In this document: positions 1 through 7,607 of the stretch, one piece after another
How positions within the stretch are numbered: position 1 is the first letter of the stretch
Layout: each line of letters starts with the position of its first letter
Assembly: GCA_947446155.1 (NCBI GenBank)
Contig: CANFFZ010000029.1
Coordinates: forward strand, 1 to 20,262
DNA length: 20,262 nucleotides
Source of the DNA: Chloroflexota bacterium
Lineage (GTDB): Bacteria > Chloroflexota > Dehalococcoidia > UBA2979
Direction of reading: 5' to 3'
Notes under the pieces: generated by a model
What the model saw: the letters and a program-made list of their open reading frames with translations, nothing else
Told to the model about the DNA's origin: nothing
The model's database searches: none
Translations under genes and position numbers: made by a program

Positions 1-28
1 CCGGTCGCGCAGGGTTAGGAGGACCTCG

Positions 29-451
29 ATGGCACTCAAGGCGAGCCAGTTGAAGCTCGGAGACCAGCACGAGGCGGTGGTCGTGCGCGAACTCAGCCGC
101 ACACAGATCGTGCAGTACGCCGGCGCCTCCGGCGACTACAACCCGCTTCACACGGACGAGGTGTTCACGACGCAGGTCGGGGGGTACCCCTCGATCTTCG
201 CGCACGGGATGCTCTCGATGGGGCTGACGGGCACGATGCTGACGAACTACGTGGGCGACGGCCGTCTCACGAAGTACGGCGTCCGTTTCGTCTCACAGGT
301 CTTCCCCGGCGACACCCTGACCGCGAAGGCCGAGGTGGAGGCGCTCCGTTCCGAGGGCGGCCAGCACTTCGTCGACCTGAAGCTCAGCACGGTGAACCAG
401 GACGGCAAGGAAGTCGTCACCGGTTCGGCGTCCGCGCGCATCGACCCGTAG
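29..451 (+). CDS. MaoC-like (R)-enoyl-CoA hydratase / dehydratase
   Basis: A 140-residue single hot-dog protein of the MaoC/hydratase-2 family, expected to add water to 2-enoyl-CoA or remove it from 3-hydroxyacyl-CoA in the cytoplasm. The family signature is clear: YAGASGDYNPLHTDE (residues 30-44) contains the D-x4-H catalytic pair (Asp36, His41) and Asn38, followed by the FAHGMLSMG helix (58-66). Length matches single-domain bacterial hydratases. The start is supported by GGAGG at 18-22, six bases ahead of the ATG. A TAG at 16-18 overlapping this SD could be the stop of an upstream gene (in-frame residues PVAQG), which would imply tight coupling to a gene outside the window. A strong hairpin at 469-509 follows, so the gene may end its transcript. 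Substrate chain length cannot be read from the sequence; such proteins often act in pairs, and the partner could be the upstream gene. Confidence 0.9.
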   Translation: MALKASQLKLGDQHEAVVVRELSRTQIVQYAGASGDYNPLHTDEVFTTQVGGYPSIFAHGMLSMGLTGTMLTNYVGDGRLTKYGVRFVSQVFPGDTLTAKAEVEALRSEGGQHFVDLKLSTVNQDGKEVVTGSASARIDP

Positions 452-468
452 CGCGCAACCGACACATC

Positions 469-509
469 GAGGGGCGGCCACCGCGCAGATCGCGTGGGGG
501 TCGCCCCTC
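469..509 (+). terminator. Strong inverted repeat after the MaoC gene, possible terminator
   Basis: GAGGGGCGGCCACC (469-482) pairs with GGGGGTCGCCCCTC (496-509). The outer eight pairs are perfect, then come one G-T pair, two pairs, one mismatch and two more pairs, around a 13-base loop. It begins 17 bases after the MaoC stop. There is no T-run after it, so this is either an atypical high-GC terminator or a regulatory hairpin just before the methyltransferase start. Confidence 0.5.
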
Positions 510-524
510 TGCTATCACCCTTCG

Positions 525-1571
525 ATGGCACTCCTCGACGACCTGACCGACCTCGAACGGCGCTGGCGCGCCCTCGCGCCACCCGAGGCGAGCGACGCGG
601 CACGCGCCGTCTACCAGCGCACGCGTCTGTGGACGAGCGGCAACCTCCCCGCCGTCGATATGCCGTACGACCCGCGACGCGAGGACCACTGGGCGGCGGC
701 GGCCCGCATCGCGGACTACGCTGCGGCGCTGCCCGACGCCGGTACTGTCATCGACATCGGCCCCGGTGACGGCTGGCCCTCGATCCCGCTGGCGCAGGCG
801 ATGCCGCACGCGCGCCTCGTGGGCGTCGACCCCGCGCCCCGCCGTACCGAGGTGTGCATAGCCAACGCGTCGCGGCTTGGCGTGGGGAACGCCTCGTTCG
901 TCACGGCGTCGGCGGACGCGCTGCCGTTCGCGGACGCCGCGGTCGACCTCGTCACGGCGGCGGCCTCGCTGGAGGAGACGCCGAGGCCGGAGACGGTGTT
1001 CGGCGAGATCGTGCGCGTGCTGCGTCCGGGCGGCGTGCTCCGTGCGTCCTACCAGGTCTGGCGGCTGCCCACGCCGGAGATCGAGACCGTAGCGCTGACC
1101 GAGGCCGTCGATGGCCTGCTGTACGTCTACGCGCGCCGCTCGCAGGTGCCCGCCCGCGAGCGCCGCTACATCCTGCTCCTGCCCTCGGACGGCGCGGCTG
1201 CCGACGCCCATCGCGACGCCCTGATCGCTAGTGCGGAGGAGCCGAGGGCGTACGGCGAAACGTTGCTGCGCGCCGGCTCACTGCTGGGTGCGCCACTGCT
1301 CGAACGCCTCGCGCCGCTGGCCCGCGCCTCGATGGTCGTGGAGCTGCGACGCTGGACGACACCGTGGCTCGTCGAGGCGCTGCGGGCTGCCGGCTTCCGC
1401 GACGTACGCGCGACACAGCACGCCGGTGACCTCGCACGCGCGGTCGCACGACGCCTCGTGGCGTCGGGCGACATCGATGCGGTGGCGGGGCAGTTTGAGG
1501 TGCTGACGCGCGCCCTCGGCGAGGCGGCCGGGACGCTGCCCGGCGAGGAGATGGTGACGGCGATCCGTTAG
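525..1571 (+). CDS. Class I SAM-dependent methyltransferase
   Basis: A 348-residue protein with a Rossmann-type methyltransferase core. Motif I is VIDIGPGDG (75-83), the acidic end of strand 2 is GVDPAP (100-105), the DALPFADAAVDLV stretch (131-143) matches motifs II/III of the UbiE/Methyltransf_11 group, and EIVRVLRPGGVLR (161-173) is the post-III element. The N-terminal ~70 residues and C-terminal ~150 residues are helical-looking extensions that I do not recognise; they probably shape the acceptor site, and the acceptor is unknown. There is no visible Shine-Dalgarno before the ATG. Instead TATCAC lies at 513-518, six bases upstream, which would fit a leaderless transcript. The next gene begins 19 bases after the stop with a good SD. 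The family is clear but the substrate is not. Confidence 0.85.
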   Translation: MALLDDLTDLERRWRALAPPEASDAARAVYQRTRLWTSGNLPAVDMPYDPRREDHWAAAARIADYAAALPDAGTVIDIGPGDGWPSIPLAQAMPHARLVGVDPAPRRTEVCIANASRLGVGNASFVTASADALPFADAAVDLVTAAASLEETPRPETVFGEIVRVLRPGGVLRASYQVWRLPTPEIETVALTEAVDGLLYVYARRSQVPARERRYILLLPSDGAAADAHRDALIASAEEPRAYGETLLRAGSLLGAPLLERLAPLARASMVVELRRWTTPWLVEALRAAGFRDVRATQHAGDLARAVARRLVASGDIDAVAGQFEVLTRALGEAAGTLPGEEMVTAIR

Positions 1572-1590
1572 ATGTGGTTGGAGGACTTCG

Positions 1591-2028
1591 ATGGCTGAAC
1601 CGTTCCTGAACGCCGCGACGACGTTCCTCGTCGCCGACGTGGAGCGCACGATCGAGTGGTACGAGCGGGTGCTTGGATTCGAAGTGGCGACCTCGATGCG
1701 CGGTCACGGGCCGGGGCAGGACGACGACATCGACGATGAACACGAGCACTCCGGCCCGGTCGTATTCGCGATCATCCAACGCGGCGATGTCGCGATCATG
1801 CTCGCCGCGACTACCGAGGTGGTCCGCCCGAACTACGCCTACCCCGGCGCCTCCGAGGCCATCGATCTGTACGTCTGGATGGCAGAGCCCCAGGACGTCG
1901 CCGACCTTCACGACGTGTGCGAACAGCGAGGTGTCCCGGCAGTCCGTCCGCTGGGCGAGTCGTTCTACGACATGGTTGAGTTCGCGATTGCTGACTGCGA
2001 CGGCCGGATCATCGTCTTCGGAGCCTGA
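1591..2028 (+). CDS. VOC (glyoxalase/bleomycin-resistance-like) family protein
   Basis: A 145-residue single VOC-fold protein. It opens with the paired beta-alpha-beta pattern FLVADVERTIEWYERVLGFEV (about 12-32), and the second half repeats the fold with LYVWMAEPQDVADLHDVCEQRG (about 93-114) and a closing ADCDGRIIVFG (134-144). The closing strand usually carries a metal-binding Glu (DPDGxxxEF); here Val stands at that place, so a metal-dependent lyase or dioxygenase role is doubtful and a ligand-binding role is possible. An acidic/His-rich loop, GQDDDIDDEHEHSG (42-55), is unusual in a VOC domain. The start is fixed by GGAGG at 1580-1584, six bases before ATG. It is probably co-transcribed with the methyltransferase (19-base gap). 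The stop is TGA, which shows that TGA ends translation in this genome. Confidence 0.85.
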   Translation: MAEPFLNAATTFLVADVERTIEWYERVLGFEVATSMRGHGPGQDDDIDDEHEHSGPVVFAIIQRGDVAIMLAATTEVVRPNYAYPGASEAIDLYVWMAEPQDVADLHDVCEQRGVPAVRPLGESFYDMVEFAIADCDGRIIVFGA

Positions 2029-2040
2029 CGGACGGCCTCG

Positions 2041-2069
2041 ATGCCGGGCGGGGCGGGCTCGGCTACACT
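2041..2069 (+). promoter_or_regulatory. Possible promoter for the CaiB-type gene
   Basis: TACACT at 2064-2069 is a reasonable -10 element, giving a leader of about 30 bases before the ATG at 2107. The expected -35 position holds ATGCCG (17-base spacer), not TTGACA. The same spacing and a near-identical hexamer, ACGCCG, occur before another TACACT at 17124-17129. Weak evidence from two examples only. Confidence 0.3.
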
Positions 2070-2106
2070 GCTGCGCGCCGCAGACGGCGGCACTGAGGAG
2101 ACCGCC

Positions 2107-4614
2107 ATGCCCGGACCGCTCGACAACATTCGTGTGATCGATCTGACCAATGGCTCAGTGGGTGGCATCACCACCATGGTGCTCGCCGACTTCGGCGCGG
2201 ACGTCATCAAGGTCGAGCGTCCCGGTGGCGACCCCTTCCGCTTCATGCCCTCCGCGCCGATGTGGCTACGCGGCAAGCGCTCGGTCGAGCTCGACCTGAA
2301 GCGCGAGGTCGAGCGCGAGCGCCTCGCCCGTTTCGTCGAGACCGCCGACGTCGTCGTCACCTCGTTCCGAGGTCAGGCGGCGGTGGACCTCGGCTGCGAC
2401 TACGACGTGCTGGCGTACCGCAACCCGGGCATCGTGTACTGCAACATCTCCGGCTTCGGCCCGTACGGCCCGTACGTCGGCTACCCCGGCTACGAGGGCG
2501 TCGTCGCGGCGAAGGTCGGACGGATGATGTCGTTCTCCGGTGTCGCGCCCAGGCCGGGGCCGCAGTTCGCCGCGGTGCAGGTCGCCTCGCACGCGTCGTC
2601 GCAGGCGGCGGTCACCGGGATCATCGCCGGGCTCGTCGCTCGCGAACGCCTCGGCTACGGGCAATACCTAGAGACGAGCCTGCTGCAGGGGTTGATGTCG
2701 TACGACATGGGCGGGCTGCTGATGGCCTCGCTGCGCGAGCGCGAGCCGGAGAAGTGGCCCGCGCCGCCGCCGCCGCTGATGCCCACGATCAACTACCACC
2801 CCGCCGCGACGAAGGACGGCAAGTGGATCCAGATGGGCAACCTGCTCCAGCACCTGTTCGACAACTACGTCGCCGCGGCGGACCTGATGGACATCTACGC
2901 GGACGATGACCACGTGGGGTCGCCAGCCACATGGAAGGAAGAGGTGCGCGAGGCGTTCCGCGACCGGATGCTCGCTCACATGCGCACCAAGACCATCGAT
3001 GAGTGGATGGAGATCTTCATCGCCAACGGCGGTGTCGTCGCCCACCCGTACCACACCACCACCGAGGCGCTCGATGACCCGGATGTCCTCGCGAACGGCC
3101 ACGTAGTCGAGGTGAAGGACCCCCGAGGGTCACGGCTGAAGTCGGCGACCTCCGTGATGGAGGCTGTCCTCGGGTTCTACGGGGAGGCGAAACACGAACG
3201 CCCATCGATGCGCGAGATCGGCCTCGTCGCGCGGCTGACGGAGACCCCCGGCGCCGTCCGCGGCGAGATCCCGGCCGTCGGCCAGCACACGATGTCTGTC
3301 CTGAGCGAGCCGAAGCGCGCGACGTGGCAGTCGAAGGTTGGTGAGCAGCAGCCCACCGCGGCCCTCGAGGGTGTGATCGTCCTCGACTTCTCGACGATCA
3401 TCGCGGCGCCGCTTGGCTGTTCGCACCTCGCGGACCTCGGCGCGCGCGTGATCAAGATCGAGCAGGTCGGTGGCGACCCGTGGCGATGGATGGGGAACGG
3501 CTCGCTCGGCGCTCTGAAGACGAACGCCGGCAAAGAGAGCATCTCCGTCGACCTGAAAGACCCGCAGGGGCAGGCGGTCGTCCACGCGCTGATCGCGAAG
3601 GCCGACATTATCGTGCACAACTTCCGGCCCGGTGTCCCGGAACGCCTCGGCATCTCCTACGAGCACGCGAAAGCCGTGAAGCCGGACATCGTCTACGTGA
3701 ACGTGAACGGCTACGGGCCGGACGGCCCCGGGGCACACCGCCCGGCGACGCACCCGATCCCCGGGGCGGCCCTCGGCGGCGCGCAGTACCAGGCGGGTGG
3801 CATGCCCCCGGTGTCCGACGACCTGAAGGTGCTCCGCGAGGGCGCTCGGCGGCTGTTCAAGGCGAACGAGGTCAACCCTGATCCCAACACCTCGGCGGTC
3901 GTGGCGACGACGGCGATGCTCGGCCTCTGGGCGAAGCAGCGGACTGGCAAAGGACAGGAGATCTTCATCGACATGATGGGGGCGAACGCGTACGCGAACT
4001 CGGACGATTTCTTCTGGTACGAGGACCGCGAGCCACGTCCCGCCATCGACGAGGGCCTGCATGGCACCGGCCCGCTCTACCGGCTCTATGAGTGCAAAGA
4101 GGGTTGGGTCTTCCTCGGCATGATGCTGGAGAAGGAGTGGGTGCGCTTCTGCCGTCGCATCGGCAGCCCGGAACTGGCCATCGACCCGCGCTTCAACACG
4201 CGGGAGGCGCGTGAAGCCAACGCCGAGGCCCTCACCCACCTCCTGAGCGAGTTGTTCCGCACCGACACCGCCGACGAGTGGGAGAAACTCCTGACCGTCG
4301 CGGGCATCGGCTGTGTGCGCGCGGACGGCCCGGTGCCGGCGGAGTTCTTCCACCGCGACGAGCAGATGAAAGTGAATGAGTACACCTCGACAGTGGAACA
4401 CCTCGGCCTCGGCCAGTACCAGCGTCACGGCCCCGTCGTGCGCCTGCGGCGGACGCCCGTACGGCTCCACGCCGGCCCGATGTGCGGCGAGCAGACGGAC
4501 GCCCTCCTCGCCGAACTCGGCTACACCGAGGAGCAGGCGGCGGAGTTGCGCGCGAAGAACATCGTGTGGAGCGAGCCTGGCGTCGCCGTCGCGCAGGCCG
4601 CGAGGCAGGCGTAG
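2107..4614 (+). CDS. Tandem two-domain CaiB/BaiF (family III) CoA-transferase
   Basis: An 835-residue protein formed by two head-to-tail CaiB/BaiF units (about 4-400 and 418-815). Each unit has the opening VIDLT/VLDFS strand, LADFGADVIKVE or LADLGARVIKIE, the CoA-site GGDPFR or GGDPWRW, and the NISGFGPYGP or NVNGYGPDGP loop. Family III enzymes move CoA between carboxylic acids through an aspartyl-CoA. Where the catalytic Asp normally follows the GQxxxxSxxD strand, the first unit reads SLLQG (Gln194) and the second reads IDMMGAN (Gly625), so both expected aspartates seem replaced; nearby Asp200 and Asp622 might substitute. ATG 2107 is preferred over an upstream in-frame ATG at 2041 because TGAGGAG precedes it and the protein then starts at the domain. 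The TAG stop overlaps the GTG start of the next gene. It may act on substrates used by the neighbouring MaoC and acyl-CoA dehydrogenase proteins. Confidence 0.9.
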   Translation: MPGPLDNIRVIDLTNGSVGGITTMVLADFGADVIKVERPGGDPFRFMPSAPMWLRGKRSVELDLKREVERERLARFVETADVVVTSFRGQAAVDLGCDYDVLAYRNPGIVYCNISGFGPYGPYVGYPGYEGVVAAKVGRMMSFSGVAPRPGPQFAAVQVASHASSQAAVTGIIAGLVARERLGYGQYLETSLLQGLMSYDMGGLLMASLREREPEKWPAPPPPLMPTINYHPAATKDGKWIQMGNLLQHLFDNYVAAADLMDIYADDDHVGSPATWKEEVREAFRDRMLAHMRTKTIDEWMEIFIANGGVVAHPYHTTTEALDDPDVLANGHVVEVKDPRGSRLKSATSVMEAVLGFYGEAKHERPSMREIGLVARLTETPGAVRGEIPAVGQHTMSVLSEPKRATWQSKVGEQQPTAALEGVIVLDFSTIIAAPLGCSHLADLGARVIKIEQVGGDPWRWMGNGSLGALKTNAGKESISVDLKDPQGQAVVHALIAKADIIVHNFRPGVPERLGISYEHAKAVKPDIVYVNVNGYGPDGPGAHRPATHPIPGAALGGAQYQAGGMPPVSDDLKVLREGARRLFKANEVNPDPNTSAVVATTAMLGLWAKQRTGKGQEIFIDMMGANAYANSDDFFWYEDREPRPAIDEGLHGTGPLYRLYECKEGWVFLGMMLEKEWVRFCRRIGSPELAIDPRFNTREAREANAEALTHLLSELFRTDTADEWEKLLTVAGIGCVRADGPVPAEFFHRDEQMKVNEYTSTVEHLGLGQYQRHGPVVRLRRTPVRLHAGPMCGEQTDALLAELGYTEEQAAELRAKNIVWSEPGVAVAQAARQA

Positions 4615-5813
4615 TGCCCGACCGCCACACCGAGGTACGTGTCGCGACCGAGGCGGACATCCCGGCGTTCAACGCCGTGCCGCATTACGTGTTCGCGTCC
4701 TCACCCGAGGACGTGAACACGTAATGCAGCGATGCCCGCGCCCATTCCCGCGGAGTGCCGCCTCGGCGTCTTCGTCGACGGGAAGGTCACCACTACCTAC
4801 GAGTGGATCTCCTGGCAGGTGCGGCTGAACGGCCGGCCCACCTCGATCCCTAGTGTGACCGCTGTCGGCACGTACCCGCAGTTCCGTCGCCGCGGCCACC
4901 TGCGCATGGTGATGCAGCGGGCGATGGAGGTACACCGCGAACGCGCCGAGCCGATCGTGATGCTGTGGGCCTCGATGGGTGCGATCTACCAGCGCTTCGG
5001 CTATGGGCGTGGCTCCGAGGCTGTCCACTACAACGCCGACCCACGGTTCATGGGGCTGCGCGAGCCATTCACCTGGGACGGCCACGTCCGCCTGATCGAC
5101 CAGACCACCGCTGACGACCGCGCGGTCGCCGAGCGGGTCTACGACGCGTGGGCAGTGCCGCGAAACCTGGTCCCGGTCCGCGACGCCTGGCGTTGGGAGC
5201 ATCTCTGGTGGGCTGCGAAGAAGGACGGCTACCACGTTGCGGTCGCCGACGATGCTGCGGGGAATGCGCGTGACTTCATCGCCTACAAGGCGAAAGAGAA
5301 CTGGGTGCCCGGCGAGCCCGGCCCTGACCAGACGATGGAAATTGAGGGCTTGTTCGCACTCGACCTCGATGCTCGGCGAGCACTCTGGCAGTACGTCCGT
5401 GGGCACGACCTCGTGCTCCGCGCGAAGTTCTCCAAGGTCGATCCCGACGACCCGATCCAGGATCTGCTCCTCGAACCACGCGAGTTGCGGCGCTTCACCG
5501 GGGACGCGATGTGGGTGCGCATCGTCGACGTCCCGCGCGCCCTCGAGGCACGCCCCTACAGCGAGGCCGGTGCGCTCACGCTGCGCGTCCACGACAACCT
5601 CGCGCCGTGGAACGACACCACGTGGCGCTTCGAGACGGACGGGGAGCAGACGCGCGTCCTCCCGACCGAGGGCGCGACCGCCGACCTCGACCTCTCGATT
5701 AACGCGCTGGCGTCACTGCTGACAGGGTTCCGCACCGCGACACGCATCGAGCGCGCCGGGATGCTCTCGGGCGACCCGGACGCGGCGCACCGCACATGCC
5801 CGAGGGGTTTTAG
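4614..5813 (+). pseudogene. Eis-like GNAT acetyltransferase gene, frame broken near both ends
   Basis: The middle frame (open from ATG 4732, running on to 5928) encodes most of an Eis-type enhanced GNAT protein: the acetyl-CoA loop FRRRGHLRMVM, ASMGAIYQRFGYG with the tyrosine that acts as general acid in Mycobacterium Eis, and a C-terminal sterol-carrier-like domain ending FRTATRIERAGMLSGDPDA. The missing N-terminal strand lies in another frame from GTG 4614 (TEVRVATEADIPAFNAVPHY), stopping at TAA 4722-4724. At the 3' end the main frame misses the usual ending, but MPEGF-stop is present in the first frame (5796-5813). In Eis the C-terminal Phe carboxylate is the general base, so this terminus matters. 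A small indel near 4700-4731 and a deletion near 5790 would explain both. GTG 4614 overlaps the CaiB stop, implying translational coupling. Sequencing or assembly error, true decay, or a split gene re-initiating at 4732 remain possible. Confidence 0.75.
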
Positions 5814-6760
5814 GCTCGGCGGTCCAGCCAAGCCATCGCTTCGCGCGCGAACGCCGCCGGCTGGTCGCCCTGTACCGAGTGGCCCGCGCCCTCGATCACC
5901 ACGAGTTCGGCGTCCTTCATCGACTTGATGGTCTCGGCAGCGGCCTCCGGCGAGAGGATCTTGGAGATCCCGCCGCGCATCAGCAGCGTCGGAGTCGTGA
6001 TCGCGCGGACGTCGTTCCAGAGGGCCTCGCTGCGCTTTTGGCCGGCGGCCTTCGCGGCGGCCTCGTCAGCGGGCGCCGCGTCGGGGCGCTCGCGGTGAGC
6101 CTGCTTCCACGTCCAGCCCTCGGCGATCGGCTTGAGTGAGTGCATCAGGCTGTACTTCAGGTGCGCTGGCTTGCGCTGCGGGTTGAACTTGATCGCGCGG
6201 TCCAGGAAGTCCTCGAAGCGGTTCATCGTCTCCGTCTCGCGACGGAACGCCTCCATCTCGATCAGGCCCTCCTGCATCGTGACCGGCGCGATGTCCACGA
6301 TGATCAGCCGCGACAGCCGGTCGGCGTGCCGTGCCGCGTAGCGGATCGAGTTCATCCCACCCATCGACATCCCGCACAGCACGACCGTGGGGAAGCCGAG
6401 GTGTTCGATGAACGCTTCGGTGTCCTTGAGCATCAGGTCGCCGTTGTCCTCGTTGGCCTGGGACTCCGGCGTCCAGCCGGTGTCGCCGTGGCCGCGCTGG
6501 TCGGGGGCGATCACGTGATAGCGCTCGCGGAGGAGCAACGCGGCCATGTCCCACGTGTGCGCCGTCAGGCTGCCGCCGTGCAGCAGTATCAGCGGCGGCA
6601 GGTGTGGGTTGCCCCAGTCGACGTAGTGGAAGTCGATGCCATTGGTCATGGCGTGGTGGTCCGTCGGCTGCACGAACTCGCGAGGCGTCAGGTTGATCGC
6701 CTCCGCGCACGCGCGCATGTCGTCCAGGTAGTTCGCAAACGGTGAGGCGGACGTGGTCAT
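5810..6760 (-). CDS. Alpha/beta hydrolase (Abhydrolase_1)
   Basis: A 316-residue alpha/beta-hydrolase. The oxyanion-hole strand is LILLHGGSLTAHTWD (57-71), followed by VIAPDQRGHGDTGW (83-96), the nucleophile elbow CGMSMGG with Ser132, and the histidine loop GAGHSVQGDQP with His294. The usual acid after strand 7 is not obvious (GGISKILSPE, 263-272); Asp156 after strand 6 (IIVDIAPV) could be the acid instead, as in some members. The cap is about residues 160-250. The likely role is cytoplasmic hydrolysis of an ester, lactone or C-C bond; the substrate is unknown. A weak SD (GAAGGGA) precedes the ATG. The stop overlaps, on the opposite strand, the last bases of the GNAT gene (TTAG, 5810-5813). 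It lies 109 bases downstream of another hydrolase on the same strand, with its own possible -10 (TAGCAT, complement of 6830-6835). Confidence 0.88.
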   Translation of the reverse strand: MTTSASPFANYLDDMRACAEAINLTPREFVQPTDHHAMTNGIDFHYVDWGNPHLPPLILLHGGSLTAHTWDMAALLLRERYHVIAPDQRGHGDTGWTPESQANEDNGDLMLKDTEAFIEHLGFPTVVLCGMSMGGMNSIRYAARHADRLSRLIIVDIAPVTMQEGLIEMEAFRRETETMNRFEDFLDRAIKFNPQRKPAHLKYSLMHSLKPIAEGWTWKQAHRERPDAAPADEAAAKAAGQKRSEALWNDVRAITTPTLLMRGGISKILSPEAAAETIKSMKDAELVVIEGAGHSVQGDQPAAFAREAMAWLDRRA

Positions 6761-6869
6761 CGGGGGTTCCCTTCGAGTCCTCGCAGTTGTCGAGGCCCTG
6801 TCTCGATCCAGAGTGTCGAGGCACGCCGGATGCTACCGGATCGGCGGCTAGCCTGCTGCGATGCTGCGG

Positions 6870-7544
6870 CTACGCCTCGGGCTCGACGCCCAGCACCTGC
6901 TGCGTCCACAGCGCGAGGTCACGCAGGCTCTCGTTCGCGATCTGGTGCGCCATGGGGTACTCGCGGTAATCGGGGTGTCCGCCCAGCGCCTCCAGGCGAG
7001 TCTTCGAGTCGCGTGCGCGGTCGAGCGCGATCTGCGGATCCTGTGTGCCGTGCTGGATCAGTATCGGCAGCGCGGCGATCGCGGCGGGGTCTGCGGCATG
7101 CCCCGCGGCCTCGGCCTCCTCGGGGAGCCACGTCGACAGTGCCGCCACGCCGCGCCAGCGGGCCGGCTCGCCGAGCCCGAAGCGGTAGGCGATGCTGCCA
7201 CCCTGCGAGAAGCCGAGGAGCGCGACGCGCTTCGGGTCGCCGCCGTACCTCACCAGGGCTTCGTCGATGAACTCGCCTACGAGGCCGATAACGCGCTCGA
7301 ACTCCTCGGGCGTGCGGCGGAGGTCGCCGCTCGACGCGAACCAGGTGTAGGAGAGCGCGCCGGGCTGCAGCAGGTACTGCGCCTCCGGGAACAGCAGTAG
7401 CGACCGCCCGCCCCCGAGGAACGGCGCAAGGCCCATCAGGTCTTGCCCGTGCGCCCCGTGTCCGTGAAACGCGACGATCGTGGGGAGCAGCCCGTCGCCG
7501 CCGCTCGGATGCCAGACGCCGTGTGCGAAGTTCTGCAGGGTCAT
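6870..7544 (-). CDS. Phospholipase/carboxylesterase-type alpha/beta hydrolase
   Basis: A 224-residue Abhydrolase_2 (esterase/acyl-protein-thioesterase-like) enzyme. Visible elements are the oxyanion strand VAFHGHGAHGQDL (24-36), nucleophile motif LLGFSQGG (Ser113), acid HGTQDP (Asp169) and histidine YPMAHQI (His200), so the triad is complete. Length is typical for this small single-domain family. There is no signal peptide, so it should be cytoplasmic. A serine hydrolase of short-chain esters is the safest reading; a dienelactone-hydrolase-like role is less likely because the nucleophile is Ser rather than Cys. It follows the MFS gene on the same strand after 63 bases and precedes the other hydrolase, so the three may form a minus-strand group. 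The SD before its ATG is poor (GGGCGG). Confidence 0.88.
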   Translation of the reverse strand: MTLQNFAHGVWHPSGGDGLLPTIVAFHGHGAHGQDLMGLAPFLGGGRSLLLFPEAQYLLQPGALSYTWFASSGDLRRTPEEFERVIGLVGEFIDEALVRYGGDPKRVALLGFSQGGSIAYRFGLGEPARWRGVAALSTWLPEEAEAAGHAADPAAIAALPILIQHGTQDPQIALDRARDSKTRLEALGGHPDYREYPMAHQIANESLRDLALWTQQVLGVEPEA

Positions 7545-7607
7545 GGGTACCGCCCGATCTGCTGCGTGTCCTGTGCGGCATCGATGGTACTCGACACCCG
7601 CTCGATG

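Noticed and set aside
1..18. Tail of an upstream gene (PVAQG-stop)
   Set aside because: Only five codons are visible and other frames are also open; noted as a possibility in the MaoC entry but not annotated.
2041..2106. Upstream ATG 2041 as start of the CaiB-type gene
   Set aside because: The extra 22 residues are not part of the fold, no SD precedes it, and TGAGGAG sits before ATG 2107.
3130..4470. A 446-codon minus-strand frame opposite the CaiB fusion
   Set aside because: Compositional shadow of a strongly supported gene, with no SD and no recognisable domain.
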